Positions 26,604 to 34,749 of a stretch of DNA of 64,000 nucleotides are shown one piece after another. The notes beneath the pieces were generated by a model. It saw only the letters and a program-made list of their open reading frames with translations, made no database searches and was not told where the DNA came from. The number at the start of each line of letters is the position of its first letter. The first letter of the stretch is position 1. Source of the stretch: Flavobacteriaceae bacterium (GTDB lineage Bacteria > Bacteroidota > Bacteroidia > Flavobacteriales > Flavobacteriaceae). A program made the translations under genes and the position numbers. Where the stretch lies: contig JALRDO010000006.1 of NCBI GenBank assembly GCA_023262185.1, positions 24,222-88,221 of the forward strand, in the 5' to 3' direction.

Positions 26604-27760
26604 ACGTACTGTTTTACGTCCTCTAAAGTTACGGCATCGCCAGAGAGTATAAGCAATCGCTCTACCACATTTCTCAATTCTCGAATATTACCCTTGTAGC
26701 TCTTCTTCTGAAGTTCATCAATGGCGTCTTTTTCAAACGTTTTTACTCGAGCTCCATTCTCTTCTGCAATTTGTGCATTGAAGTGCTCAATTAAAAGTGG
26801 AATGTCTTCTTTGCGCTCATCGAGTGATGGCAATTCTACGCGAATCACACTTAAGCGATGATAGAGGTCTTCTCTAAATGATTCTGAGGCGATAGCCTCT
26901 TGCAGATTCTTATTGGTTGCGGCTACAACACGCACATCTACCTTTATAGCCTTGTCTGAACCCACACGCGAGAGCGTTTGCTCTTGCAATACTCTCAGCA
27001 CTTTGGCTTGGGCCGATAATGACATGTCACCTACCTCATCGAGAAATAGCGTCCCTTGATGAGCGGCCTCGAATTTACCTGCTCGGTCTTTATGGGCAGA
27101 GGTGAATGCCCCTTTAACATGGCCAAACAACTCACTTTCAATGAGCTCTGAGGGAATAGCGGCACAGTTAACTTCTATGAACGGAGCAGAAGAACGCTCA
27201 CTTAATTCGTGAATAGAGCGTGCTACGAGCTCTTTTCCGGTACCATTTGCCCCCGTAATTAAAACGCGAGCAGAAGTTGGAGCAACCTTTTCAATAATCT
27301 GCTGAACCTCTTTTAAGACAACACTCTCGCCTACCATTTGAGTAGACCTACTTAGCTTTTTCTTGAGTCTTTTGTTTTCAGTCGCCAATTTTTTACGGTC
27401 AAGGGCATTCTTTACCGTTAACAACAAGCGGTTTAAATCAGGTGGTTTTGAGAGGTAATCAAAGGCTCCTAGGCGCATGCACTCTACCGCCGTTTCTAAA
27501 TCTCCGTGCCCTGAAATCATAATGAAAGGCAACTCAGCTAAACGAGAAGCACAAGCCTGCAAGACCTCGATCCCATCTTTTTTAGGCATTTTGATGTCAC
27601 AGAAGACTAAGTCGATTGACTCATCTTGGCTTAAAAGTTCTATGCCCTCTTGTCCGTCCTTAGCCGTTAGACATTCATAGGTATCATCCGATTCTTGTAG
27701 AATTTTCACAAGTACTCTGCGGATGCTTTCCTCGTCTTCTATGATAAGTATACGTGCCAT
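26600..27760 (-). CDS. sigma-54-type response regulator (receiver + AAA+), lacking a DNA-binding domain
   Basis: 386 aa from ATG 27760 (MARILIIEDEESIRRVL); ten more in-frame codons upstream are not conserved-looking. The receiver domain is residues 1-120, with the phospho-acceptor in CDIKMPKKDG. The AAA+ domain (about 135-365) has GANGTGKELVA (Walker A), ESELFGHVKGAFTSA (a GAFTSA variant of the sigma-54 contact loop), GTLFLDEVGDMSL (Walker B) and RVVAATNKNL. After NIRELRNVVERLLIL the protein ends within about 20 residues (VTLEDVKQYV), so no Fis-type helix-turn-helix is present. It may activate RpoN from solution or depend on a partner for DNA binding. No histidine kinase is nearby. Confidence 0.9.
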   Translation of the reverse strand: MARILIIEDEESIRRVLVKILQESDDTYECLTAKDGQEGIELLSQDESIDLVFCDIKMPKKDGIEVLQACASRLAELPFIMISGHGDLETAVECMRLGAFDYLSKPPDLNRLLLTVKNALDRKKLATENKRLKKKLSRSTQMVGESVVLKEVQQIIEKVAPTSARVLITGANGTGKELVARSIHELSERSSAPFIEVNCAAIPSELIESELFGHVKGAFTSAHKDRAGKFEAAHQGTLFLDEVGDMSLSAQAKVLRVLQEQTLSRVGSDKAIKVDVRVVAATNKNLQEAIASESFREDLYHRLSVIRVELPSLDERKEDIPLLIEHFNAQIAEENGARVKTFEKDAIDELQKKSYKGNIRELRNVVERLLILSGDAVTLEDVKQYV

Positions 27761-27828
27761 GAGATTGAATAGTGAGGTCTTAAAATACAAAACCCACCCT
27801 CAAACAAAGTTCAAGGATGGGAAAAATT

Positions 27829-27867
27829 GCTATGAAAAAGAAAATAGTAAAGGTTAAAACCCTTACT
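27829..27867 (-). terminator. probable terminator after dnaJ
   Basis: On the minus strand AGTAAGGG, a TTTTAA loop and CCTTTACT (one mismatch) is followed by a T-rich tract (ATTTTCTTTTTC). A second imperfect hairpin (CCCATCCT/AGGGTGGG followed by TTTTG) lies further down at 27786-27821. The rest of this 150-bp gap contains no other signal I can recognise. Confidence 0.5.
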
Positions 27868-27910
27868 GTTGGTAAATATATACTTTTTTTTAATTCTCGC
27901 GAATCCCTGA

Positions 27911-29023
27911 TTATGAGAACATATCTCTAATGCGATCGAAGGTCGACTTATCGTCGGCCTTAGGATCGGGCATAAAGTTTTTATCGCTCAAGGTTTCTTC
28001 AAAGAAGGCTTCTTGCTCTGCAGATAATTTTTGCGGAGTCCATACCAGTACATGTACTAATAAATCGCCCTTACCGTATCCGTTTAAGCTCTTCACTCCT
28101 TTACCTCTCAGTCGAAGAACTTTACCCGACTGTGTCCCTTTATCGATTTTAATGCGAACCTTTCCGCCAACGGCATCGATTTCTTTTGAGACCCCGAGAA
28201 CGGCCTCAGCAAAACTGATTCGAAGATCGTAGTGCAAGTTATCTCCCTCTCGTTTTAAAGATGGATGCTGGGTTTCTTTTATAGATACGATGAGATCACC
28301 TGCTATACCGTCTCCTGGGGCGGCGTTTCCTTTACCCGAAACTTTAAGCTGCATGCCATCCTCAACCCCTCCTGGAATTTGTATAGAAACCGTTTCTTCT
28401 TTACTAACGAGTCCTTGAGCGTCTGCCCCTGCTGGCTTTTGATCTAGAATTTGACCAGCCCCGCCACAGGCGGTACACGGAGCAGCCGTTTGCATACGTC
28501 CTAAAATGGTATTGGTGATTTTTGTTACCTGCCCAGTACCATTACAGCTACTACACGATTTATAGGTCACCCCCTCGGCTTGAACCTTACGCTTAACCTT
28601 TACTTTCTTTTCTACCCCTTCAGCAATTTCATCAAGAGTTAGAGTAATCTGAATACGCAAATTCGTTCCTTTCACGCGACGTCCACCAGAAGATCCGAAT
28701 CCACCGAATCCACCAAAGCCTCCGCCAAAAGCACTCCCGAAAATATCTCCAAATTGACTGAAGATATCATCCATGTTCATCGAACCGGCACCTCCTCCGT
28801 TTTCAAATGCAGCGTGTCCGAACTGATCATAGCGCGCACGTTTATCTTGATCTGAGAGTACCTCATAAGCCTCTGCCGCCTGTTTAAAACGCTCTTCAGC
28901 CGTGCTATCGCCTGGGTTCTTATCTGGGTGGTACTCGATGGCTTTTTTTCTATAGGCCTTTTTAATTTCAGCCTCAGAAGCCCCTTTAGACACCCCTAGT
29001 ATTTCGTAAAAATCTTCTTTCAT
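27911..29023 (-). CDS. dnaJ: chaperone protein DnaJ
   Basis: Hsp40 co-chaperone that stimulates DnaK ATPase and binds unfolded proteins. 370 aa: J-domain at residues 1-70 with the HPD motif (YHPDKNPGD), a Gly/Phe-rich linker ([19 protein letters not shown]), then the zinc region and two beta C-terminal domains, ending DRIRDMFS. Only two CxxCxGxG motifs are present (CSSCNGTG and CTACGGAG); where the following motif would be expected the sequence reads [10 protein letters not shown]. coli DnaJ has four. From memory other flavobacterial DnaJ proteins share this reduction. It follows grpE by 7 nt; dnaK is not in the window. Confidence 0.95.
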   Translation of the reverse strand: MKEDFYEILGVSKGASEAEIKKAYRKKAIEYHPDKNPGDSTAEERFKQAAEAYEVLSDQDKRARYDQFGHAAFENGGGAGSMNMDDIFSQFGDIFGSAFGGGFGGFGGFGSSGGRRVKGTNLRIQITLTLDEIAEGVEKKVKVKRKVQAEGVTYKSCSSCNGTGQVTKITNTILGRMQTAAPCTACGGAGQILDQKPAGADAQGLVSKEETVSIQIPGGVEDGMQLKVSGKGNAAPGDGIAGDLIVSIKETQHPSLKREGDNLHYDLRISFAEAVLGVSKEIDAVGGKVRIKIDKGTQSGKVLRLRGKGVKSLNGYGKGDLLVHVLVWTPQKLSAEQEAFFEETLSDKNFMPDPKADDKSTFDRIRDMFS

Positions 29024-29030
29024 CTAGTGA

Positions 29031-29585
29031 TTAGTTTCCTACCACCACCTTGGGGTGACGGATAATTTGATCGCCTAATTTATATCCCTTTTCAACCGTG
29101 TCGATGATCTTACCTACCATATCCTCTGATGGCGCTTTGATCTGAGTGATGGCTTCATGAACATCAGAATCAAAGGCGTCTCCATCTTTGACCTCAAGAG
29201 ACTCTAACCCTTTTGCTTTTAGCGTTTCGGTGAGTTTATTGTAAATCAATCGAATACCTTCAATATGCGCATCTTCTTGCTTTTGCATCTCCGCGATAGC
29301 TCTTTCAAAATCATCTACTACCGGCAGAAGAGCTGAAATCACCTCTCGACCTGCAGTTTTAAACAAATCAATTCGCTCTTTGGTGGTGCGCTTCTTGTAA
29401 TTTTCAAATTCAGCAAAAAGCCTTAAAAACTTATCTTTTTCTATAGCCAATAAAGCTTCTGGACTTTCATCAGCTTTTTGACTTTGATCAGATGTCGCTT
29501 GTTGGGATTCTTCTCCTGAAGATTCAGTGCCTTCTTGAGCGTTTACTTCGTCTTCTTCTATGGCTTTCTTTTCCTTCTTTGACAT
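29031..29585 (-). CDS. grpE: nucleotide exchange factor GrpE
   Basis: 184 aa DnaK nucleotide-exchange factor. The first ~45 residues are acidic and low in complexity, then comes the long dimerisation coiled coil (DKFLRLFAEFENYKKRTTKE) and the C-terminal beta domain with HEAITQIKAPSEDMVGKI and the family ending YKLGDQIIRHPKVVVGN. It is co-transcribed with dnaJ (7-nt gap). The promoter region upstream has a TACTTTTG -7 element. Confidence 0.96.
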   Translation of the reverse strand: MSKKEKKAIEEDEVNAQEGTESSGEESQQATSDQSQKADESPEALLAIEKDKFLRLFAEFENYKKRTTKERIDLFKTAGREVISALLPVVDDFERAIAEMQKQEDAHIEGIRLIYNKLTETLKAKGLESLEVKDGDAFDSDVHEAITQIKAPSEDMVGKIIDTVEKGYKLGDQIIRHPKVVVGN

Positions 29586-29616
29586 GTTTTGACAATTAAT
29601 AATGTTATGCTAGTAG

Positions 29617-29650
29617 CAAAAGTACTGCCATACAGGTTCGCGATGTCAAA
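29617..29650 (-). promoter_or_regulatory. probable promoter of grpE-dnaJ
   Basis: Minus-strand TTTG (29650-29647), 22 bp, TACTTTTG (29624-29617, exact TAnnTTTG), about 30 nt before the grpE ATG. The spacer is slightly longer than the usual 19-21 bp. No CIRCE-like inverted repeat was seen. Confidence 0.45.
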
Positions 29651-29653
29651 ATG

Positions 29654-30559
29654 TCATCTTTTTAGCAGCTGAGTAAGAGCACCTCTAACCTGCTTAAACC
29701 TAAATTCAAAATCTGAGTTTACTAAAAGTTCAGAGCGCACTTTTTGCGATTCTAGGACGACAGCCGCCATTTCACCCAAAAATAGTTTTAAAACAGAGTC
29801 TGGGATGGGTGGTAAGAAAAAGGGACGCTTTAAAATGTTTGCCACTTCTCGCAATAACTCCTTTTGCAATACTGGATGTGGAGCTACCGCATTAACTACG
29901 GGCCCTAAATTGTTCTTTAAGAGATATACGAATAAACACGAAAGATCTTCACTGTGAATCCAAGATTGCCACTGCCTTCCAGATCCTAAAGGAGCCCCTA
30001 ACCCAAGACGAACCGGCAGCGCCAGCTTAGGTAGTGCGCCTTGATCACTGTCAAGCACAATTCCAATGCGCACCAGAGAAAGAGCGTGTCCCTTATCAGA
30101 GATACGTTGGGCCTGTGCCTCCCATTGTTGTACTACTTCTGTTAAAAATCCTTCACCATAAGAAGTCGAATGCTCGTCATGGGTAAAATTAAGATCACTC
30201 TTATATACTCCAATAGCAGACGCAGACAGCACGCGAATCGAAGAACTCTTTGATTCTTCTATGGCCATTTCAAGCGTCTTCAAACTATTGAGTCGACTGA
30301 GCAAGATTTGTTTTTTGTAAGAGGCGCTCCACCTCTTCGCGATCGTTGCCCCCGCAAGGTTAATCACATGGGTGACCCCGTCCATAGCCTTTTTATCAAA
30401 GGAAAATTGATTCGGATTCCACTGAAATCCTTTTGCACCAGGAATCACAGAAGAGGAAGGATTACGACTGAAATACCGAACCTCAACCCCATCCTTCACT
30501 AGTTCGGTGCAGATTTTAGTCCCTATGAGGCCTGTAGCCCCTGTGATCAATACCACCAT
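29654..30559 (-). CDS. TIGR01777-family NAD(P)-binding epimerase-like oxidoreductase
   Basis: 301 aa from ATG 30559 (MVVLITGATGLIGTKICTEL); an upstream in-frame Met would overlap mnmD. It is an extended short-chain dehydrogenase/reductase with the Rossmann motif GATGLIG near the N-terminus, HVINLAGATIAKRW and LLSRLNSLKTLE typical of TIGR01777 (YfcH-like), and a C-terminal DUF1731 region with PALRVLF-like spacing (here PIPDSVLKLFLGEMAAVVLESQ). Older annotation calls such proteins cell-division inhibitor SulA-like, which is not supported. Substrate unknown. It lies 1 nt from the mnmD stop, so it is co-transcribed. Confidence 0.87.
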   Translation of the reverse strand: MVVLITGATGLIGTKICTELVKDGVEVRYFSRNPSSSVIPGAKGFQWNPNQFSFDKKAMDGVTHVINLAGATIAKRWSASYKKQILLSRLNSLKTLEMAIEESKSSSIRVLSASAIGVYKSDLNFTHDEHSTSYGEGFLTEVVQQWEAQAQRISDKGHALSLVRIGIVLDSDQGALPKLALPVRLGLGAPLGSGRQWQSWIHSEDLSCLFVYLLKNNLGPVVNAVAPHPVLQKELLREVANILKRPFFLPPIPDSVLKLFLGEMAAVVLESQKVRSELLVNSDFEFRFKQVRGALTQLLKR

Positions 30560-30560
30560 A

Positions 30561-31232
30561 TCATTTCGTTTTCTCGGCACGCAACATTTCTCTTTTTCCC
30601 GGTGGGCCCGGCAATCGTTCTACGCTCAATCCAGCCGCTTCTAGACCTCGCCTTACGGTTCCTTTAGCACAGTAACTTACCCATGTTCCGTGTTCACTTA
30701 GTAACCCAGCGCATTTCTCTAGCGCCCAGGGCTCCCATAATTCGGGCTGAACCCTAGGTCCAAACGCATCGTAATAGATGAGGTCAAAACGAAGGTCGGT
30801 GGTAAAGGATTCAAACGTAGTATCTAGTTTTAGAAGATTGAAAAAAGGAGTTATTGCGGTCCACTCTCCCACAGCAGCCTGGTGCATGGTAAGGTACAGT
30901 TCTGGCGAAGCCCAGCTCTCATTCTCAAATACGGTATAGTGTGCTGAAGAAAGCAGATGGGGCTCGACAGTTACATAATTACACACTTCATGGCCCCTTT
31001 CAGTCATCTTGACCGCCGTAAGCATGGCATTCATCCCCGTGCCAAATCCCAGTTCAAACACGGTCAAGGATGGCGATTTGGAATCAGACTCGATCAGGTG
31101 TTCAAGACCCTTCTGAATGTAGACGTGATTCGCTTCAGTTAAGGCGCCATGTTTAGAGTGATACTGTTCGTTTAACGCAGGTAAATGAAGCGTCTTACTC
31201 GAATCGCCTGTGGTAATAATCTCAATCTTCAC
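30561..31232 (-). CDS. mnmD: tRNA 5-methylaminomethyl-2-thiouridine methyltransferase (MnmD)
   Basis: 223 aa SAM-dependent methyltransferase that completes the mnm5s2U34 wobble modification of tRNAs, as a stand-alone MnmD (the N-terminal half of E. coli MnmC). The opening SSKTLHLPALNEQYHSKHGA is the family signature; FELGFGTGMNAML is the SAM-binding glycine loop; LIYYDAFGPRVQPELWEP is the active-site block and LPGPPGKREMLRA the conserved C-terminus. No oxidase (MnmC-C) domain is fused. It is divergent from ilvE, and the transcripts' 5' ends lie in the short gap 31233-31284. Confidence 0.93.
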   Translation of the reverse strand: MKIEIITTGDSSKTLHLPALNEQYHSKHGALTEANHVYIQKGLEHLIESDSKSPSLTVFELGFGTGMNAMLTAVKMTERGHEVCNYVTVEPHLLSSAHYTVFENESWASPELYLTMHQAAVGEWTAITPFFNLLKLDTTFESFTTDLRFDLIYYDAFGPRVQPELWEPWALEKCAGLLSEHGTWVSYCAKGTVRRGLEAAGLSVERLPGPPGKREMLRAEKTK

Positions 31233-31284
31233 AAACGTAAAAGTAAAGGAAGAACTTGTATTTTTACGTCCTAATCAGAGAAGT

Positions 31285-32340
31285 ATGAAAATCACCAAGG
31301 TTGCCGAGTCAAGATTTGGAGCTTTAGATTACAAGACATTGCCTTTTGGGTCTTTATTCACCGATCATATGGTCGTCGCAGATTATAAAGACGGAAAGTG
31401 GTCGACTCCTGAAATCATACCCTATGGCCCCATGATGATGCACCCTTCATCAAGTGTTTTCCATTATGGCCAGGCTTTATTCGAAGGAATGAAAGCTTAC
31501 AAGGATACTGCAGGTAATGCTTTTCTCTTTAGACCTGACCAAAACATCAAACGCTTTAATCGCTCTTGTGAGCGTCTGGCGATTCCTCAAATAGACGAGC
31601 AGGCTTTTCTTTCTGCACTCGACCATCTCATTGCCCTAGAGCGTAAATGGATACCCGATGAAGAAGGAAGTTCACTATATATCCGTCCGTTTGTATTCGC
31701 CACAGAGCCTGTCATAAAGGCTAATCCTGCATTAGAATACCGCTTCTGCATCATCTGTGCACCCGTAGCTTCTTATTTTGCCGAGGCTATTGCGGTGAAG
31801 ATTGAAGAAAAGTTCTCAAGGGCTGCGCCTGGAGGTTTTGGGTACGCTAAAGCTGCCGGAAATTACGCAGGGCAATTCTATCCTACTGAGCTCGCAAAAG
31901 CCGAGGGATATCAGCAGGTGGTATGGACAGACGCGCAAACCCACAGTTATCTTGAAGAAGCAGGAACCATGAATATTTTTGTACGCTTCAATGATACTTT
32001 AGTGACGAGCCCTGTTTCTGATACTATACTTGATGGGATTACGCGTAAGAGCATGATTGCCTTGTGCAAAGATCTCGGCATTAAAGTCGAAGAACGTGCC
32101 ATCGCGGTTAAAGAGCTGCTAGAAGGTTTTGAAAACGGAAATCTCGTAGAACTTTTCGGCGCCGGAACCGCTGCGGTGGTCAGTGAAATTAAAAGCTTTG
32201 GATACCGCGGCATCAACTACGAACTCGATGTTGCAGAAGATGCTTATGGCGCAATACTCAAAAAAGCCTTAACCGATATTCAACGCAATAGAGCCGTAGA
32301 CCCACACGGGTGGCGCTATGAAATAAAGGCGAATGTTTAG
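31285..32340 (+). CDS. ilvE: branched-chain amino acid aminotransferase
   Basis: PLP class IV aminotransferase interconverting Leu/Ile/Val with their 2-oxoacids. 351 aa from ATG 31285 (MKITKVAESRFG); the frame is open further upstream, but that would run antisense through mnmD. HYGQALFEGMKAYK, YIRPFVFATEP, the PLP-lysine region GGFGYAKAAGNYAGQ, YLEEAGTMNIFV and ELFGAGTAAVVSEI are the expected landmarks for the larger (type 2, mitochondrial-like) BCAT group. A TATTTTTA sequence about 20 nt upstream is a one-mismatch -7 element. The stop overlaps the next small membrane gene by 8 nt. Confidence 0.94.
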   Translation: MKITKVAESRFGALDYKTLPFGSLFTDHMVVADYKDGKWSTPEIIPYGPMMMHPSSSVFHYGQALFEGMKAYKDTAGNAFLFRPDQNIKRFNRSCERLAIPQIDEQAFLSALDHLIALERKWIPDEEGSSLYIRPFVFATEPVIKANPALEYRFCIICAPVASYFAEAIAVKIEEKFSRAAPGGFGYAKAAGNYAGQFYPTELAKAEGYQQVVWTDAQTHSYLEEAGTMNIFVRFNDTLVTSPVSDTILDGITRKSMIALCKDLGIKVEERAIAVKELLEGFENGNLVELFGAGTAAVVSEIKSFGYRGINYELDVAEDAYGAILKKALTDIQRNRAVDPHGWRYEIKANV

Positions 32341-32521
32341 TACCGGACAACTCATTTTTGCACTCCTTTTCGCTATCGGATTTATCACGGTTATCGCATT
32401 AGCCTACCGCAAAGACAAAGCTTTACATCAACGCTACTTCAAAGGAGCACGCTGGGTACTTGTTGCGTTTATAGCCTTTGTAGCCCTTCTCAGTATCCTC
32501 AAATCCCTTCTCAGACCGTGA
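32333..32521 (+). CDS. small two-helix membrane protein
   Basis: 62 aa with two predicted transmembrane helices (about residues 7-24 and 40-57) separated by a basic hydrophilic loop (YRKDKALHQRYFKGAR). The family is not one I can name, though short proteins of this form are frequent beside Bacteroidota core genes. Translational coupling is strong: its ATG is 8 nt inside ilvE, and its TGA overlaps the GTG start of crcB. The arrangement ilvE-small protein-crcB in one transcript supports it being real. Confidence 0.72.
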   Translation: MFSTGQLIFALLFAIGFITVIALAYRKDKALHQRYFKGARWVLVAFIAFVALLSILKSLLRP

Positions 32522-32901
32522 GCCAGTGGCCGACATACGCAGCGGTTTTTCTTGGCGGAGGTCTAGGTAGTGTAGCACGATTCGGCCTTTCTGCGTTGCT
32601 AAACAAAGGGCATCAACTTTTTCATTGGGGTACCTTTTCAGCAAACATGTTAGGGTGTCTTTTGATCGGAGCACTGGTTCCCTTCTTTTCAAAGACTCCT
32701 CACTCGACTTTGGCACTCTTTGCCATTGCTGGGTTTTGCGGAGGATTCACCACCTTTTCTACGCTCTCTTGGGAGAGTATTAAGCTTTTAGAAAAATTCG
32801 GTATAGGCCCTTATCTCCTATACGTCGGTAGCTCAATTTTAGTAGGTCTTTCGCTGACCTATGGGGGTTATCGTGCTGTTTTACAGCTATTTAAATTCTG
32901 A
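32518..32901 (+). CDS. crcB: fluoride channel CrcB/Fluc
   Basis: 127 aa with four transmembrane helices, forming a dual-topology dimeric fluoride exporter. Family motifs: FLGGGLGSVARFGLS, ANMLGCLLIGAL, GFCGGFTTFSTLSWES and a final helix. The start is a GTG at 32518 that overlaps the upstream TGA (GTGA). I looked for but did not see a fluoride riboswitch; the gene sits inside an operon with no leader. Confidence 0.94.
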   Translation: MSQWPTYAAVFLGGGLGSVARFGLSALLNKGHQLFHWGTFSANMLGCLLIGALVPFFSKTPHSTLALFAIAGFCGGFTTFSTLSWESIKLLEKFGIGPYLLYVGSSILVGLSLTYGGYRAVLQLFKF

Positions 32902-32944
32902 TTCCTTAAAATTTTATTAACATCTCATCAAGAGGTCCCTAAAA

Positions 32945-32960
32945 ATTAGGATCTCCTAAT
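32945..32960. promoter_or_regulatory. 7-bp-arm palindrome upstream of the PII-amt genes
   Basis: ATTAGGA-TC-TCCTAAT is a perfect inverted repeat in the AT-rich 168-bp gap between crcB and the PII gene. A second one, AACAGT-8 bp-ACTGTT, is at 33004-33023. They may be operators for nitrogen control, or the first may be part of a weak terminator for crcB. No convincing sigma-54 GG-N10-GC element was seen. Confidence 0.3.
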
Positions 32961-33069
32961 CGATCTTACTCAAATATTGCATTTTATTAAATGTTTTTAC
33001 AAAAACAGTGAAAATAAACTGTTAAAAAACAATTAGCACTACGTTTATTACATCAAAACTGTAAAAACG

Positions 33070-33408
33070 ATGAAAAAAATTGAAGCAATCATTCGAAAGT
33101 CAAAATTCGATGAGGTTAAGAAAGCTCTGCAGGATGTTGGAGTTCTCTTTTTCAGTTACTGGGACGTAACCGGAGTAGGCAATGAAAAACAAGGTCATGT
33201 GTATAGAGGCGTGGTCTATTCAACCTCTGACATTCAACGACGCTACCTTTCTATTGTTGTCTCAGACGATTTTGTAGAAACCACCGTCAAAACCATCATT
33301 GATACCGCAAAAACGGGTAACGTGGGTGATGGAAAAGTTTTTGTTTCATCTATTGATGAAGCCTACCGCATCCGAACGGGTGAAAGTGGGTACGAAGGAA
33401 TCAACTAA
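33070..33408 (+). CDS. PII family nitrogen regulatory protein (GlnK-like)
   Basis: 112 aa trimeric signal protein that binds ATP/ADP and 2-oxoglutarate and blocks the ammonium channel when nitrogen is plentiful. MKKIEAIIRKSKFDEVKKAL and KTGNVGDGKVFVSSIDEAYRIRTGE are typical PII segments. The T-loop region differs from enterobacterial GlnB/GlnK: it reads GVGNEKQGHVYRGVVY, about two residues shorter. A Tyr still occupies the position where E. coli GlnB is uridylylated, but the surroundings differ. It lies 23 nt before the amt gene, the classic glnK-amtB pairing. Confidence 0.93.
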   Translation: MKKIEAIIRKSKFDEVKKALQDVGVLFFSYWDVTGVGNEKQGHVYRGVVYSTSDIQRRYLSIVVSDDFVETTVKTIIDTAKTGNVGDGKVFVSSIDEAYRIRTGESGYEGIN

Positions 33409-33431
33409 ATGTTAATCATCAAATCAATCAC

Positions 33432-34688
33432 ATGGAAACAGCTTTATTTACTGCAAATAATATATGGATGATGCTCTGTACAGGGCTAGTATTCTTTATG
33501 CACCTGGGATTCTCATTTCTTGAAATAGGACTCACACGTCAAAAGAATACCATTAATATCCTCTTTAAAAATATTTTTATCATCACAGTGGGACTGCTTC
33601 TCTATTATATTGGAGGATTTAATCTTATGTATCCAGGATTTGAAGACGACGATTTAGGCCTTCTCAAATTCGCAGGCTTCGGAATCGCAGCCCCTGATGG
33701 CGGAATGACTCCTGCCTATGCCGATGGCGGTTACACCTGGTGGACCGACTTCTTGTTTCAAGGAATGTTTGCCGCAACCGCAGCCACCATTGTTTCTGGC
33801 GCCGTTGCTGAGCGCGTAAAACTTCAAGCCTTCTTCATCTTCACCATCATCTATGTAGGTATCGTGTACCCGATTGCAGGCTCTTGGCAGTGGGGAGGCG
33901 GATTCCTATCAACACTAAGCTATGGTTCTGCCGAAGGTTTCTATGACTTTGCAGGTTCGACAATTGTTCACTCTGTAGGAGGATGGGCTGCATTAATTGC
34001 CGTTTACCTCTTAGGAGCTCGTGTCGGAAAATACAATGAAGACGGATCTGCAAATGCGATCACAGGGCACAGTATGCCCTTCACTACTGCAGGAGTACTC
34101 ATCCTCTGGCTCGGATGGTTTGGGTTTAACGGGGGGTCAGTGCTATCAGCTGATCCTGAACTTACCTCACTCACATTAGTGACAACCTCATTAGCCGCAG
34201 CGGCAGGCGGTGTTTCTGCTATGACGGTAGCTTTCTTCAGATACAAAAACTTAGATCTCACCATGTTCTTGAACGGTATTCTAGGTGGTCTCGTAAGTAT
34301 TACGGCTGGAGCCGATCAAATGAGCCCTAATGAAGCAGTTATCATTGGGATCATCGGTGGTATCATTATCGTATTCGCCGTATCGCTTTTAGATAAATTA
34401 AAATTAGACGATCCTGTAGGAGCTATTGCCGTGCATCTTGGAACGGGTATATGGGGAACGCTAGCCGTTGGAATTTTTGGCGGCCTTGCCTCATTCGATC
34501 AGTTCTTGGTGCAACTTGCAGGGGTTGGAGCTGTTGCATTCTTCTGCAGCGTTTCAGCCTTCATAATCCTTGTAATTTTAAAGAAAACCATTGGGATTCG
34601 CGTCTCTAGAAACGAAGAAGTCGAAGGACTCGACATACACGAGCACGGAATGGATGCTTATCCAGATTTCAGACTCAACCAACATTAA
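33432..34688 (+). CDS. amt: ammonium transporter (Amt/Mep/Rh)
   Basis: 418 aa inner-membrane channel with about eleven transmembrane helices and no cleaved signal peptide, opening NNIWMMLCTGLVFFMHLGFSFLE. The twin pore histidines are in STIVHSVGGW (near residue 180) and AIAVHLGTGIWG (near 335); the Amt signature GWFGFNGGS is present. The C-terminal cytoplasmic tail is short and ends YPDFRLNQH. It is followed by a strong terminator at 34700-34726, separating it from the downstream barrel gene, but the three are commonly found together. Confidence 0.96.
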   Translation: METALFTANNIWMMLCTGLVFFMHLGFSFLEIGLTRQKNTINILFKNIFIITVGLLLYYIGGFNLMYPGFEDDDLGLLKFAGFGIAAPDGGMTPAYADGGYTWWTDFLFQGMFAATAATIVSGAVAERVKLQAFFIFTIIYVGIVYPIAGSWQWGGGFLSTLSYGSAEGFYDFAGSTIVHSVGGWAALIAVYLLGARVGKYNEDGSANAITGHSMPFTTAGVLILWLGWFGFNGGSVLSADPELTSLTLVTTSLAAAAGGVSAMTVAFFRYKNLDLTMFLNGILGGLVSITAGADQMSPNEAVIIGIIGGIIIVFAVSLLDKLKLDDPVGAIAVHLGTGIWGTLAVGIFGGLASFDQFLVQLAGVGAVAFFCSVSAFIILVILKKTIGIRVSRNEEVEGLDIHEHGMDAYPDFRLNQH

Positions 34689-34699
34689 TCATCAATCTC

Positions 34700-34726
34700 A
34701 GGGCGCACTTCCGTGCGCCCTTTTTA
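34700..34726 (+). terminator. rho-independent terminator after amt
   Basis: AGGGCGCAC, loop TTCC, GTGCGCCCT, then TTTTT: a perfect 9-bp GC-rich stem with a T tract. Confidence 0.92.
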
Positions 34727-34749
34727 TTCACTCTTAAAACGCAAACATC

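Noticed and set aside
29654..30559. SulA-like cell division inhibitor
   Set aside because: The sequence is an extended SDR epimerase (TIGR01777); the SulA label is historical.
32341..32517. Fluoride riboswitch for crcB
   Set aside because: The region is coding for the 62-aa membrane protein, and no riboswitch-like fold was found.
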